Shown here: positions 8,485 through 15,207 of the stretch, piece by piece
Layout: each line of letters begins with the position of its first letter
Numbering within the stretch: position 1 is the first letter of the stretch
Assembly (NCBI GenBank): GCA_038045965.1
Contig: JBBSXD010000037.1
Span: 1 to 16,274, forward strand
DNA from: ARS1285 sp038045965
GTDB taxonomy: Archaea > Nanobdellota > Nanobdellia > Pacearchaeales > GW2011-AR1
Direction: 5' to 3'
DNA: 16,274 nucleotides
Program-made: the position numbers and the translations under genes
Notes under the pieces: model-generated
Databases searched by the model: none
Told to the model about the DNA's origin: nothing
Seen by the model: only the letters and a program-made list of their open reading frames with translations

Positions 8485-8489
8485 GCAAC
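8446..8489. repeat. Strong hairpin with an overlapping second inverted repeat (REP-like element or small RNA)
   Basis: CTTTTTGCC (8449-8457) and GGCAAAAAG (8461-8469) form a perfect 9-bp stem around a GAA loop. TCG/CGA at 8446-8448 and 8473-8475 can extend it across a three-base bulge. A second repeat, GTTGC (8469-8473) with GCAAC (8485-8489), shares bases with the first stem, so the two folds exclude each other. The block is clearly more GC-rich than its surroundings. The GCGAACAAAGTGAGC core resembles palindromic intergenic elements seen in other small genomes. It lies between the OapB and OapC genes. Confidence 0.6.
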
Positions 8490-8578
8490 CCTTTATGGCA
8501 AGGAGAATGTCACATATTTATATAATACAAATTTAAATTTTTACAAATCTTTATTAATCTAAATACTTTATAATAATT

Positions 8579-9070
8579 ATGCCTCATCAATGTACAAAAT
8601 GCGGTAAAGTTTATCCCGATGCCGCAAGTGAATTATTAGTTGGTTGTACATGTAATAGTCGATTCTTTTATTATATAAGACAAGAAAAATTTGATGAATT
8701 ACAAAATAGAAAAAATGAGATATTTGAAGAGCTTGAAAAAGCAGATAAAACTCAGATAGAAAAAGATATAAGAGAGCTGACTGGTTTAGATAAAAAACCA
8801 GACGAACCAGTAATTTTAGATTTAGAATCTATAAGAGTAATAAAACCTGGAAAATTTGAGATAGATGTTGTTAGTCTATTCTCTAAGAATCGTCCTTTAA
8901 TTTACAAATTGGAGGAGGGAAAATATATAATTGATCTTAGTTCAACTTTACTTCCAAAATCAAAAGAATATATCAAATCCACTAATATATTAAATTCTGA
9001 AATAGAAGAAAATAATAAAGATAATGAAGAAATTGTTAAAATAGAAAATGAAGAAGATGAGAAAGATTAA
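8579..9070 (+). CDS. oapC: Zinc-ribbon protein OapC (COG3364-like)
   Basis: The 163-residue protein starts with MPHQCTKCGKVYPD, the usual opening of this archaeal zinc-ribbon family. The ribbon ligands would be Cys5, Cys8, Cys23 and Cys25; the second pair is CxC rather than the usual CxxC. A charged helical linker follows (residues 34-75). A C-terminal domain (ESIRVIKPGKFEIDVVSLF, then LEEGKYIIDL) corresponds to the conserved second half of OapC, and an acidic tail rich in Glu, Asn and Lys ends the protein. The start is supported by a TATA-like box at 8549-8558, about 26 bases upstream, so a leaderless message is likely. It completes the OapA/B/C set, here transcribed separately from OapB. 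Confidence 0.87.
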   Translation: MPHQCTKCGKVYPDAASELLVGCTCNSRFFYYIRQEKFDELQNRKNEIFEELEKADKTQIEKDIRELTGLDKKPDEPVILDLESIRVIKPGKFEIDVVSLFSKNRPLIYKLEEGKYIIDLSSTLLPKSKEYIKSTNILNSEIEENNKDNEEIVKIENEEDEKD

Positions 9071-9124
9071 TAAAAATAAAAAGTAATCAAAAATCTTTAA
9101 ATAACCTTTAATATTAATTAGTAA

Positions 9125-10519
9125 ATGAAAGAAGTTAATTTAATTCTAAAAGAACAGTTAAAACTAATTAATCCTTCGGAGGAAGATTTAATAAATATAA
9201 AAAAAATAAGCAGAGAATTTCAATTAGAATTATCAAGAAATTTAAAAAAGAATAAGATCAAAGCAGATTTTTTTCTTGGAGGAAGTTTAGCAAAAAATAC
9301 TTTAGTAAATAAAAATGTTTATGATATAGATATTTTTGTCAGATTTGATAAATATTATAAAGAAGAAATATCAGATATTTTAGGGAAATTATTGAAAAAC
9401 GTAAAGAGAATACACGGTTCCAGAGATTACTATCAAAAAAATATAGGTCCTATAATAATAGAAGTTATCCCAGTTATAAAAATTAAAAAACCAGAACAAG
9501 CATTAAACGTTACAGATTTAAGTTATTTTCATGTTAATTATATATTAAAAAAAATAAAACAAAACAAAAGATTAGAAAATGAAATTAAATTAGGAAAAGC
9601 CTTTGCTCATGCGCAGAATGTCTACGGAGCTGAATCTTATATTAATGGTTTTTCTGGATATGCAATAGAACTTTTAGTTGTACATTATAAAACTTTCTTA
9701 AATCTTCTTAAAGCAATAGTTAAATTAGATCTCAATAATAAACTTATTATAGATCAAGAGAAACTTTACAAAAATAAAGAGGAAGTTCTAGTTTTAATAA
9801 ATCATTCAAAAATCTTGTCACCAATTATTTTAATAGATCCAACTTTCAAAGAAAGAAATGCTTTATCTAGTTTATCTTATGAAACCTTAAATAAATTCCA
9901 GAAATCAGCAAAATTATTTTTAAAAAATCCCTCTAAAGAATTTTTCATACAAAAGAAAATAGAAGATAATTTTAGAAATGTAAATACCAAAATAATTCAA
10001 GTTAAAACTAATAAACAGAGAGGAGATATAGCTGGAACAAAAACCAAAAAATTTTATAATTTTTTGTTATCTGAATTAAGAAAAGAATTTAACATAAAAA
10101 AAGAAGGATTTGAATATTCAGAAAAAGAAGATATAGCTAAAATTTACTTAATATTAAAAAATAAAAAACCAACTTTAATTAAAGGTCCTCCAATAAAATA
10201 TAAAAAAAATCTCGAAGAATTCAAAAATAAACATAAAAATGTAATTATCAGAAAAAATTTCCCAAAAAATCGCCTACCTCTGCCTAAAAGCAGAGATTTG
10301 ATCAGCGATTTTTCTTTCAAAGGAAAATTTTTTGGGATGCTCCGAAACGACCTTACCATTTATGGTGAGGTTTTCAACGTTTCGGACATAAAAAACAATT
10401 ATGCATATACTATTTTAGAGCATAATTTCACATTTGAAGAATGGATTAATAATTTCAAGAAAAATAATTTAAAGATTATAAGAGAAATGGGGATAATAGA
10501 ATTAGAATTAGTTAAATGA
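9125..10519 (+). CDS. cca: Archaeal (class I) CCA-adding enzyme, tRNA nucleotidyltransferase, with in-frame insertion
   Basis: The enzyme adds or repairs the 3'-terminal CCA of tRNAs using CTP and ATP without a nucleic-acid template. The N-terminal head has the nucleotidyltransferase motif GGSLAKNT (residues 52-59) with DID at 67-69 (Asp67, Asp69) and a third carboxylate at Glu113 (IIEVIPVI). The helical body (about 150-260) contains LGKAFAHAQNVYGAESYINGFSGYAIELL, split over its two helices. The C-terminal tail contains GPPIKYKKNLEEFKNKH, typical of the archaeal enzyme. At 464 residues it is somewhat longer than the usual 430-450. The excess matches residues 379-423, which look inserted between IIRKN and NYAYT and coincide with a cluster of palindromes. 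A TATA-like box at 9095-9103 fits a leaderless start. Confidence 0.9.
   Translation: MKEVNLILKEQLKLINPSEEDLINIKKISREFQLELSRNLKKNKIKADFFLGGSLAKNTLVNKNVYDIDIFVRFDKYYKEEISDILGKLLKNVKRIHGSRDYYQKNIGPIIIEVIPVIKIKKPEQALNVTDLSYFHVNYILKKIKQNKRLENEIKLGKAFAHAQNVYGAESYINGFSGYAIELLVVHYKTFLNLLKAIVKLDLNNKLIIDQEKLYKNKEEVLVLINHSKILSPIILIDPTFKERNALSSLSYETLNKFQKSAKLFLKNPSKEFFIQKKIEDNFRNVNTKIIQVKTNKQRGDIAGTKTKKFYNFLLSELRKEFNIKKEGFEYSEKEDIAKIYLILKNKKPTLIKGPPIKYKKNLEEFKNKHKNVIIRKNFPKNRLPLPKSRDLISDFSFKGKFFGMLRNDLTIYGEVFNVSDIKNNYAYTILEHNFTFEEWINNFKKNNLKIIREMGIIELELVK
10259..10393 (+). repeat. In-frame palindromic element inside the CCA-adding enzyme gene (candidate insertion)
   Basis: These 135 bases (45 codons, residues 379-423) hold nested perfect palindromes. 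TCCCAAAAAAT (10260-10270) pairs with 10327-10337. AAAAATCGC (10265-10273) pairs with 10305-10313, competing with the first. CTCTGC (10278-10283) pairs with 10290-10295. TCCGAAACG (10341-10349) pairs with 10378-10386. Inside the last, 10350-10359 pairs with 10362-10371 with one T-G exception. The segment is visibly more GC-rich and has C-ending codons unlike the rest of the gene. Removing it restores a continuous family-like tail (IIRKN followed by NYAYTILEH). Short A-rich tracts flank both sides. Confidence 0.65.
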
Positions 10520-10536
10520 AATGTTTATAGGATTAT

Positions 10537-10923
10537 CTAATTATCAATTATTTTTCTAAATAATCTTGGACGGATTCTATAATAATTATTAGTAATTTGA
10601 ATACCAATAGATCCTCCAATTGATTCTAATCCTACATAATCATATGAAGCTAACTTAGCAAATTTTTGAGCTTCTTTAATAATTATTGAGCCTTTAGAAT
10701 CATTATGATTAATTAAAACACACAATTCTAGATTTCTCGTAGAAACTTCTAAAATATCTCTTCCTAAAATAAGATTTTCATCTCTAAAATAATTCAATGA
10801 GAAACTATTTATTCTACTAATTACCGATTTAACAACAAAAAATTCTTCTTGATTAATAGTTGTAATAAAATAAGGAGAAGAATTAACATCTGTTTCAATT
10901 TCTTTTTCTAATTCTTCTGTCAT
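10537..10923 (-). CDS. Hypothetical protein, 128 aa
   Basis: No family was recognised. It is a soluble mixed alpha/beta protein with an acidic start (MTEELEKEIETDVN) and hydrophobic strands (LELCVLINHND, DYVGLESIGGSIGIQI); there is no signal peptide, membrane helix or metal motif. The TATA-like box (complement of about 10944-10952) lies 25 bases upstream of the ATG, which supports this start with a leaderless message and places the promoter at the 3' end of the TrmB-family gene. It runs in the same direction as that gene with 30 bases between them, so it probably has its own promoter and some read-through. Confidence 0.65.
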   Translation of the reverse strand: MTEELEKEIETDVNSSPYFITTINQEEFFVVKSVISRINSFSLNYFRDENLILGRDILEVSTRNLELCVLINHNDSKGSIIIKEAQKFAKLASYDYVGLESIGGSIGIQITNNYYRIRPRLFRKIIDN

Positions 10924-10953
10924 TTTTCTAGAAGGTTATTCTTTTATTTAAAT

Positions 10954-11736
10954 TTAATCCCTACCAACAGCTTCATCAAACATAAAGCTCAATGAGCTTG
11001 CAAAAAAAGGAGTATTTAACCATACAGCAATTTCCTCATCCGGCATACCATTTTTTGATATTATAAATAAAACTTGCTCATTATCAGATATAAAAAATCT
11101 AGTATCTACCTTAATATTTTTTGCTTTTATTCTAAACTTAGCATTTATCTTTTTAATTTCTTTATCATCTCCAGATAAAGCTATTTTTATTTTTATATTT
11201 GCTTTTTTTAATCTATCAAAAACTAATGAGAAAAATCTTGATTTATTTTGCATTTCAATTACCGAAGTGCATATAATAACTTCCTTTTTTGCATTTTCCA
11301 AAAGTTCTTTTATATGATTATAAATTGTTAGTTTCCCTTTTATAGCACCAGAAATGTCTTCTTGTTTAATTGGTTTTATACCAACATTATATAATTGTTC
11401 CAATTCTTTATATTCATTTGTGTCTTTTAAGTTACTAATACTTTTTATTCTTTCATTAGCATCTTTTATAGTATTTGATTTCAATTTTTCTATAATTACA
11501 TTTGGTTTAACGGCAATATATTTTACTGGTTTTCCTAATTTCATTATAGCAAATCCCATTTTCTCTAAGCTTTCAAGCACATCATAAGTTCTACTTCTTG
11601 GTACTCCAGAAGTCTCTGCAATTTCACCAGCGCTTGCTAAACCTCTCCCAAGCAAAGCTAACCAAACTTTTGTTTCATATATATTCAATGCAAAGTGATC
11701 TTTGATTTGATTTATTAGTTCATGTTTTATTATCAT
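10954..11736 (-). CDS. TrmB-family transcriptional regulator
   Basis: The 260-residue protein has an N-terminal winged helix (residues 15-80): ETKVWLALLGRG, SAGEIAETSGVPRSRTYDVL (turn and recognition helix) and LEKMGFAIMKLGKPVKYIAV (wing). This is the standard TrmB N-terminal pattern. A charged coiled-coil linker follows (82-120), then a C-terminal domain (about 125-260) with phospholipase-D-like beta-alpha strands (EVIICTSVIEM, IKIALSGD, DTRFFISDNEQVLFIISK). Characterised TrmB proteins sense sugars, but this effector domain is too generic to name a ligand. A TATA-like box at 11761-11770 (complement) sits about 26 bases from the ATG. An inverted repeat between box and start suggests self-repression. 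Confidence 0.85.
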   Translation of the reverse strand: MIIKHELINQIKDHFALNIYETKVWLALLGRGLASAGEIAETSGVPRSRTYDVLESLEKMGFAIMKLGKPVKYIAVKPNVIIEKLKSNTIKDANERIKSISNLKDTNEYKELEQLYNVGIKPIKQEDISGAIKGKLTIYNHIKELLENAKKEVIICTSVIEMQNKSRFFSLVFDRLKKANIKIKIALSGDDKEIKKINAKFRIKAKNIKVDTRFFISDNEQVLFIISKNGMPDEEIAVWLNTPFFASSLSFMFDEAVGRD

Positions 11737-11760
11737 TTTACTATTCGATTATGGTAAAAT
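11735..11760. promoter_or_regulatory. Inverted repeat between TATA box and start of the TrmB-family gene (candidate operator)
   Basis: ATTTTAC (11735-11741) and GTAAAAT (11754-11760) are perfect 7-bp arms around a 12-base spacer, with AT/AT matches continuing inward. The repeat lies directly downstream of the TATA-like box (11761-11770) and reaches into the start codon. A two-fold symmetric site there fits a dimeric wHTH repressor acting on its own gene. Confidence 0.5.
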
Positions 11761-11831
11761 AATATATATGATGGTTTATAAACCTTTTGTATGTTGTTAC
11801 TAAATAATTAGAACAAAATACTAGCACCAAT

Positions 11832-11845
11832 ATTTATATATAAAA
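11832..11845 (+). promoter_or_regulatory. TATA box that decides the start of the following membrane protein gene
   Basis: The sequence ATTTATATATAAAA is centred about 12 bases before the ATG at 11851 but about 30 bases before the in-frame ATG at 11869. With archaeal spacing, transcription would begin near 11865-11869, making the second ATG the likely start. Confidence 0.5.
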
Positions 11846-11868
11846 AATTAATGAATTATAAAAATAAA

Positions 11869-12531
11869 ATGAAAGAAAAAACAAGTTTAGTATCTCAATT
11901 AAAATATTTTGATAATTGTAATGAAGAATTAAGATTTTTAATTGAAATATGTAATAATGATATCAAGAAATTTCTTGGAGAGGATAGTGAACTTGAAATA
12001 AATGAAGATAATATTCCCCATATCAATGTGACTCAAGCTCAAATAGATTTAATAAATAATATTTTAAGAGAATCTGAAAATAATATTTTGAGACAAGCAG
12101 TTAAAAAAAGAAAATCTATTGAAGATAGTTTATGTGATTTAAGTAAAGATAATGAAGGGTTATTAGCTTATCTGCCTAAATTGACTGATGAAAGATATAA
12201 TATTAAGGTTAATGAGATGGTAGAACTAATTGGAGAAGAAAATATATTAATACCTGCTTTAGATAAAAACTCTTTATCTTTATTAATGAAACCAGTATCA
12301 TTATTCCCTTTCATTTCTTGTGGTATATGTTATTTAACTGCTTTTTTTGTAGAAGAATATATCAAACAAAAATTTAATATTCAGCAAATTTATCCTTATT
12401 TCAGTTTATCATTCGGAATTTTTGGTTTTTATAGGGGGGTAGAGATTAGTTATAAAGCAATTAAAACAAATAAAGATCTTCCTTGGAAAAAAGCAAAATA
12501 TTTAGATGAGAAAATAAATGAGCTATTTTGA
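11869..12531 (+). CDS. Hypothetical membrane protein with N-terminal helical domain
   Basis: About 220 residues; the ATG at 11851 would add six, but it lies too close to the TATA box, so 11869 is preferred. Residues 1-135 are charged and helical (including EELRFLIEICNNDIKKFLGED and IRQAVKKRKSIEDSL-like stretches), with coiled-coil character. Two hydrophobic segments follow at about residues 140-165 (SLFPFISCGICYLTAFFV) and 178-198 (YPYFSLSFGIFGFYRGVEI), joined by a short charged loop, and the tail is basic. No family was recognised. It stands alone between the divergent TrmB-family gene and the pseudogene. The start codon choice is the main uncertainty. Confidence 0.65.
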   Translation: MKEKTSLVSQLKYFDNCNEELRFLIEICNNDIKKFLGEDSELEINEDNIPHINVTQAQIDLINNILRESENNILRQAVKKRKSIEDSLCDLSKDNEGLLAYLPKLTDERYNIKVNEMVELIGEENILIPALDKNSLSLLMKPVSLFPFISCGICYLTAFFVEEYIKQKFNIQQIYPYFSLSFGIFGFYRGVEISYKAIKTNKDLPWKKAKYLDEKINELF

Positions 12532-12568
12532 TATCTTAATATATAAATACAATTAATAAGAAAAGAAT

Positions 12569-13131
12569 ATGAATTTAAAAGAAGAAATAAAAATCTATGG
12601 AGCTAAGGGGGCTGTAATTAAATATATTCATGAATATGATAATACTATCCCTATAGAACCATTTGTTTTAGTTCCAGTTGGACATGATGGAGAGATTATT
12701 TATCTCAAATAAATCAACTTGGGAAATCTTTAGTTAGAAGTTCTTTTTCATTAGAAGATGGAGAAAGATTAAGTTTTGCAGGATTATTTGATACACATAA
12801 ATTTGAAAGAGAACATTCAGTAAATAATTATAGTTCCATTGATTCAGAAGCATTTGAAAAAGCTATAGCAATGATTAATAAATTCTATTAAAGAGAAAAA
12901 ACAATTTTATCTCAAGAAGATATACATTATTATCATGGAAGAGATATTGATTTAATTTTCTCAGATGCAAAAGCATGGATTGCTGAAGGATGATATCAGT
13001 TTTTATCTTGCAGTTTATTTAGAGCAATGAAACATTATTATCTAGTTTTTATTGGTTTAACAAATAATTCTAAAACAGGAGACAAAGTAAGAGTTTTCTC
13101 TAATGGCATTTCTGGAGTCGTTGTTGAATAA
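12569..13131 (+). pseudogene. Decayed PEP synthase / pyruvate phosphate dikinase-like N-terminal fragment
   Basis: The intact start encodes 47 residues with the nucleotide-binding opening YGAKGA (compare GGKGA in PEP synthase/PPDK) and IPIEPFVLVPVG, ending at TAA 12710-12712. A one-base loss or two-base gain between about 12685 and 12712 moves the rest to another frame. That frame reads QINQLGKSLVRSSFSLEDG followed by ERLSFAGLFDT, matching the VRSS-ED-SFAG-T signature of the ATP-grasp domain of PEP-utilising kinases. Further in-frame stops follow at 12889-12891, 12991-12993 (TGA) and 13129-13131. The part after about 12900 I cannot align to the family. A TATA-like box at 12539-12549 is still correctly placed, so the remnant may be transcribed. 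The phosphohistidine and PEP-binding domains are absent. Confidence 0.7.
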
Positions 13132-13171
13132 ACCTGAAAATTGTTGCTGCATTTAGTTAACGAGGAGATGA

Positions 13172-13213
13172 TATGACTACATAATAGAATAATATATAAA
13201 CAATGTAGTCATA
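13172..13213. promoter_or_regulatory. Perfect 11-bp inverted repeat framing the Fic gene TATA box (candidate operator)
   Basis: TATGACTACAT (13172-13182) and ATGTAGTCATA (13203-13213) are exact reverse complements separated by 20 bases that contain the TATA box AATATATAAA (13191-13200). The box is centred about 26 bases before the Fic ATG. The arms are spaced 31 bases apart start to start, about three helical turns, which suits a regulator binding both sides of the promoter. Confidence 0.65.
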
Positions 13214-13221
13214 ATTTTTTT

Positions 13222-14118
13222 ATGGTGCATAATGAAATCCAAGAAAGAAACGGAAGAAAATATTATTATAGAGTCAAGTCAGTTAGAATTGGGGATAAAG
13301 TAAGAAAAGAAAGAATTTACTTAGGTGTAAACCTTAACAAAAAAGATCTTATAAAAAAAGAAAATGAAGCAGATAGTAAATTAAATATTTTTTATTTAAT
13401 TTTGACTAAGAAAGAGGAAAAATTCTTAGAGAGAATAAAAAAAGAATTTTTAAAAGAATCTAAAGAAAATTATGAAAATAGATATGAAGCATTCTGCTCA
13501 TTATTTACTTATAACTCTACAGGTATTGAAGGTAACACATTAACATTACTAGAAACTTCTTATCTATTATTTGATGGTATTGTTCCTAAAGAAAAGTCAT
13601 TAAGGGAAATCTATGAGACATTAAATCATAAAAAAGCATTTGATTTTATTTTGAATTATAAATATGATATAACGAAGGAATTTATATTAGAATTACATAA
13701 ATTAGTAATTGTAAATACTTTAAAGCAGGATTTGATTTCACAAATAGGAAGATATAGAAATGTTCAGGTATTTGTAGGAAAATCAATTCCTCCTAATCAT
13801 TTTGAAGTACCCAATAAAATGACAAAACTACTGAAATGGTATTCAGTTAATAAGAAAAATCTTCATCCTTTAATTTTGGCTTCATATTTTCATACAGAAT
13901 TTGAAAAAATACATCCATTTGTTGACGGTAATGGTAGGGTTGGAAGACTGCTCATGAACTTTATTCTTTATAAAAATAAGTTTCCAATGATAAATATACC
14001 AAAAAAAAAGAAATTTAAATATTATCAAGTTCTGCAAAATGCACATTATAAAAATGATATTAAAAGTTTTGTTAATTTTTTAATCAGTATTTTAAAAAAA
14101 GAAAAATTAAGATTCTGA
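13222..14118 (+). CDS. Class II Fic-domain protein (probable AMP transferase)
   Basis: The 298-residue protein has the complete Fic active site HPFVDGNGRVGR at residues 231-242: catalytic His231, the GNGR anion-binding loop and Arg242. The inhibitory motif STGIEG (99-104, pattern S/T-x3-E-G/N with Glu103) lies on the N-terminal side, which makes it class II, an autoinhibited type. The first 40 residues (RNGRKYYYRVKSVRIGDKVRKERIYLG) form a small basic beta-rich domain. Fic proteins usually transfer AMP to Ser, Thr or Tyr of a target protein; the target here is unknown. No separate antitoxin gene is adjacent. The start is set by the TATA box at 13191-13200, consistent with a leaderless message, and a perfect inverted repeat suggests tight control. 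The next gene converges on it. Confidence 0.9.
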   Translation: MVHNEIQERNGRKYYYRVKSVRIGDKVRKERIYLGVNLNKKDLIKKENEADSKLNIFYLILTKKEEKFLERIKKEFLKESKENYENRYEAFCSLFTYNSTGIEGNTLTLLETSYLLFDGIVPKEKSLREIYETLNHKKAFDFILNYKYDITKEFILELHKLVIVNTLKQDLISQIGRYRNVQVFVGKSIPPNHFEVPNKMTKLLKWYSVNKKNLHPLILASYFHTEFEKIHPFVDGNGRVGRLLMNFILYKNKFPMINIPKKKKFKYYQVLQNAHYKNDIKSFVNFLISILKKEKLRF

Positions 14119-14124
14119 ACTAAA

Positions 14125-15069
14125 TTATCCCAATATCATCCAACTCAACCACATTCCAAAATATAAACCAGTAGTTATGAATGGCATTGCTGGATAATAT
14201 TTTCCCTTTTTTGCTAAAACAAAAAGCAGTGAGAGAGCAATTGTAGAAAATACAAGAATTAATAATCCAGAAATTAATCCATAATTTTTATAAAATATTC
14301 CAGCAGAAATTATTGGAAAGATAACATCTCCTCCCCCAAGTATAGCTAGATTAACTTTAATTTTAGCTTTTCTAAATTCTTTTTCAATTTCAGAATCAGT
14401 CTTCCCAATATTTTTTTCTTTTAACAATCTTATCTTTTCCTTTTCTTTTTTATCTGCATAAGGTACAAAAAATCCGGTAAAAAATTTTAAATTATTCATT
14501 TGAAACTCCGCCATTTTTTGCATAACCTTTGAATGCCACACTGCCCAAATATCATAAATAGAAATTATAAATAATATAATTATTGTAGCTAAAATAACTT
14601 TAGGCCCAAAAACATTATCCAAGAAAGAAATAAATACGGCAGCTATTCCAGGATAAATTAACAATTCAGTAATATTATGAATCCATAAATTTCTTTTGAA
14701 AACTTTAATATAAGATAATGGCAAAGCAAAAATTAAAGAAATAATTTGTGAATCAATACCTATTAAAAATAATACTACATATATAGTTAATCCCAAAGCT
14801 AAAGTTGTTACAAAAAAATACCACAATCTAATAAAAGTATGAGCATTAATTCTCATTAAAAGAAAAAACAATAAGATAGCTATAAAGAAAGCAGTGATTA
14901 TTGAACTTAAACCTCCAACCAAAGAACTTTCTTTAATATCTTCAGGAGGTTCCATTCCAAAAGGCAGTTCAATTCCGTTATTATAACTACTAACTACTAA
15001 CAATCCTATTAATTGAGTAATAATAAACATACAAATTAAAATTAACGTTATTTTTTTATTGTGTTTCAT
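14125..15069 (-). CDS. Presenilin / signal-peptide-peptidase family intramembrane aspartyl protease
   Basis: The 314-residue protein has about nine hydrophobic segments. The catalytic pair is present: YD at residues 172-173 (Asp173, in IYDIWAVWHS) and GxGD as GGGD at 245-248 (Asp248). The C-terminal PAL motif appears as PAM (293-295, YYPAMPF). These define the A22 presenilin/SPP group; archaeal homologues cleave membrane-bound peptides. A hydrophilic loop (about 200-235) lies between the catalytic helices, as in presenilins. Unlike most genes here it has a clear Shine-Dalgarno (AAGGAGGA, complement of 15074-15081) and no TATA box 26 bases upstream, so its message has a leader; the promoter may lie in the assembly gap. 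The start codon lies in a perfect hairpin arm. Confidence 0.88.
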   Translation of the reverse strand: MKHNKKITLILICMFIITQLIGLLVVSSYNNGIELPFGMEPPEDIKESSLVGGLSSIITAFFIAILLFFLLMRINAHTFIRLWYFFVTTLALGLTIYVVLFLIGIDSQIISLIFALPLSYIKVFKRNLWIHNITELLIYPGIAAVFISFLDNVFGPKVILATIIILFIISIYDIWAVWHSKVMQKMAEFQMNNLKFFTGFFVPYADKKEKEKIRLLKEKNIGKTDSEIEKEFRKAKIKVNLAILGGGDVIFPIISAGIFYKNYGLISGLLILVFSTIALSLLFVLAKKGKYYPAMPFITTGLYFGMWLSWMILG

Positions 15070-15097
15070 TTTGTCCTCCTTTTATTAAATGAAACAC
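15061..15097 (-). promoter_or_regulatory. Start-codon hairpin and Shine-Dalgarno of the presenilin-like gene
   Basis: Perfect 11-bp arms (GTGTTTCATTT at 15061-15071 and AAATGAAACAC at 15087-15097) enclose 15 bases. In the minus-strand message the ATG is in the 3' arm and the Shine-Dalgarno AAGGAGGA (15074-15081) is in the loop, four bases from the ATG. Pairing would hide the start codon, so it may control translation. Confidence 0.5.
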
Positions 15098-15107
15098 TTG
15101 GAAATTT

Positions 15108-15207
15108 NNNNNNNNNNNNNNNNNNNNNNNNNNNNNNNNNNNNNNNNNNNNNNNNNNNNNNNNNNNNNNNNNNNNNNNNNNNNNNNNNNNNNNNNNNNNN
15201 NNNNNNN
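15108..15207. other. Assembly gap (100 N)
   Basis: Exactly 100 undetermined bases, the conventional length for a gap of unknown size. Both edges are halves of the same palindrome (AAATTT before, AAAAAATTACA after), so the true missing sequence could be a few bases or a longer repeat array. Any open frame running through it is not meaningful. Confidence 0.95.

Noticed and set aside
8420..8520. tRNA or C/D-box small RNA in the intergenic region before OapC
   Set aside because: No T-arm motif, cloverleaf, or paired C (RUGAUGA) and D (CUGA) boxes could be found; only the two hairpins are supported.
6486..9070. Replication origin at the Oap locus
   Set aside because: Haloarchaeal OapABC sit near origins, but no orc1/cdc6 gene and no repeated origin-recognition-box motif were seen here.
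12991..12993. TGA read as an amino acid (recoding) in the broken kinase-like gene
   Set aside because: The same region also has TAA stops and a frameshift, and no intact gene in the window has an in-frame TGA, so simple decay explains it.
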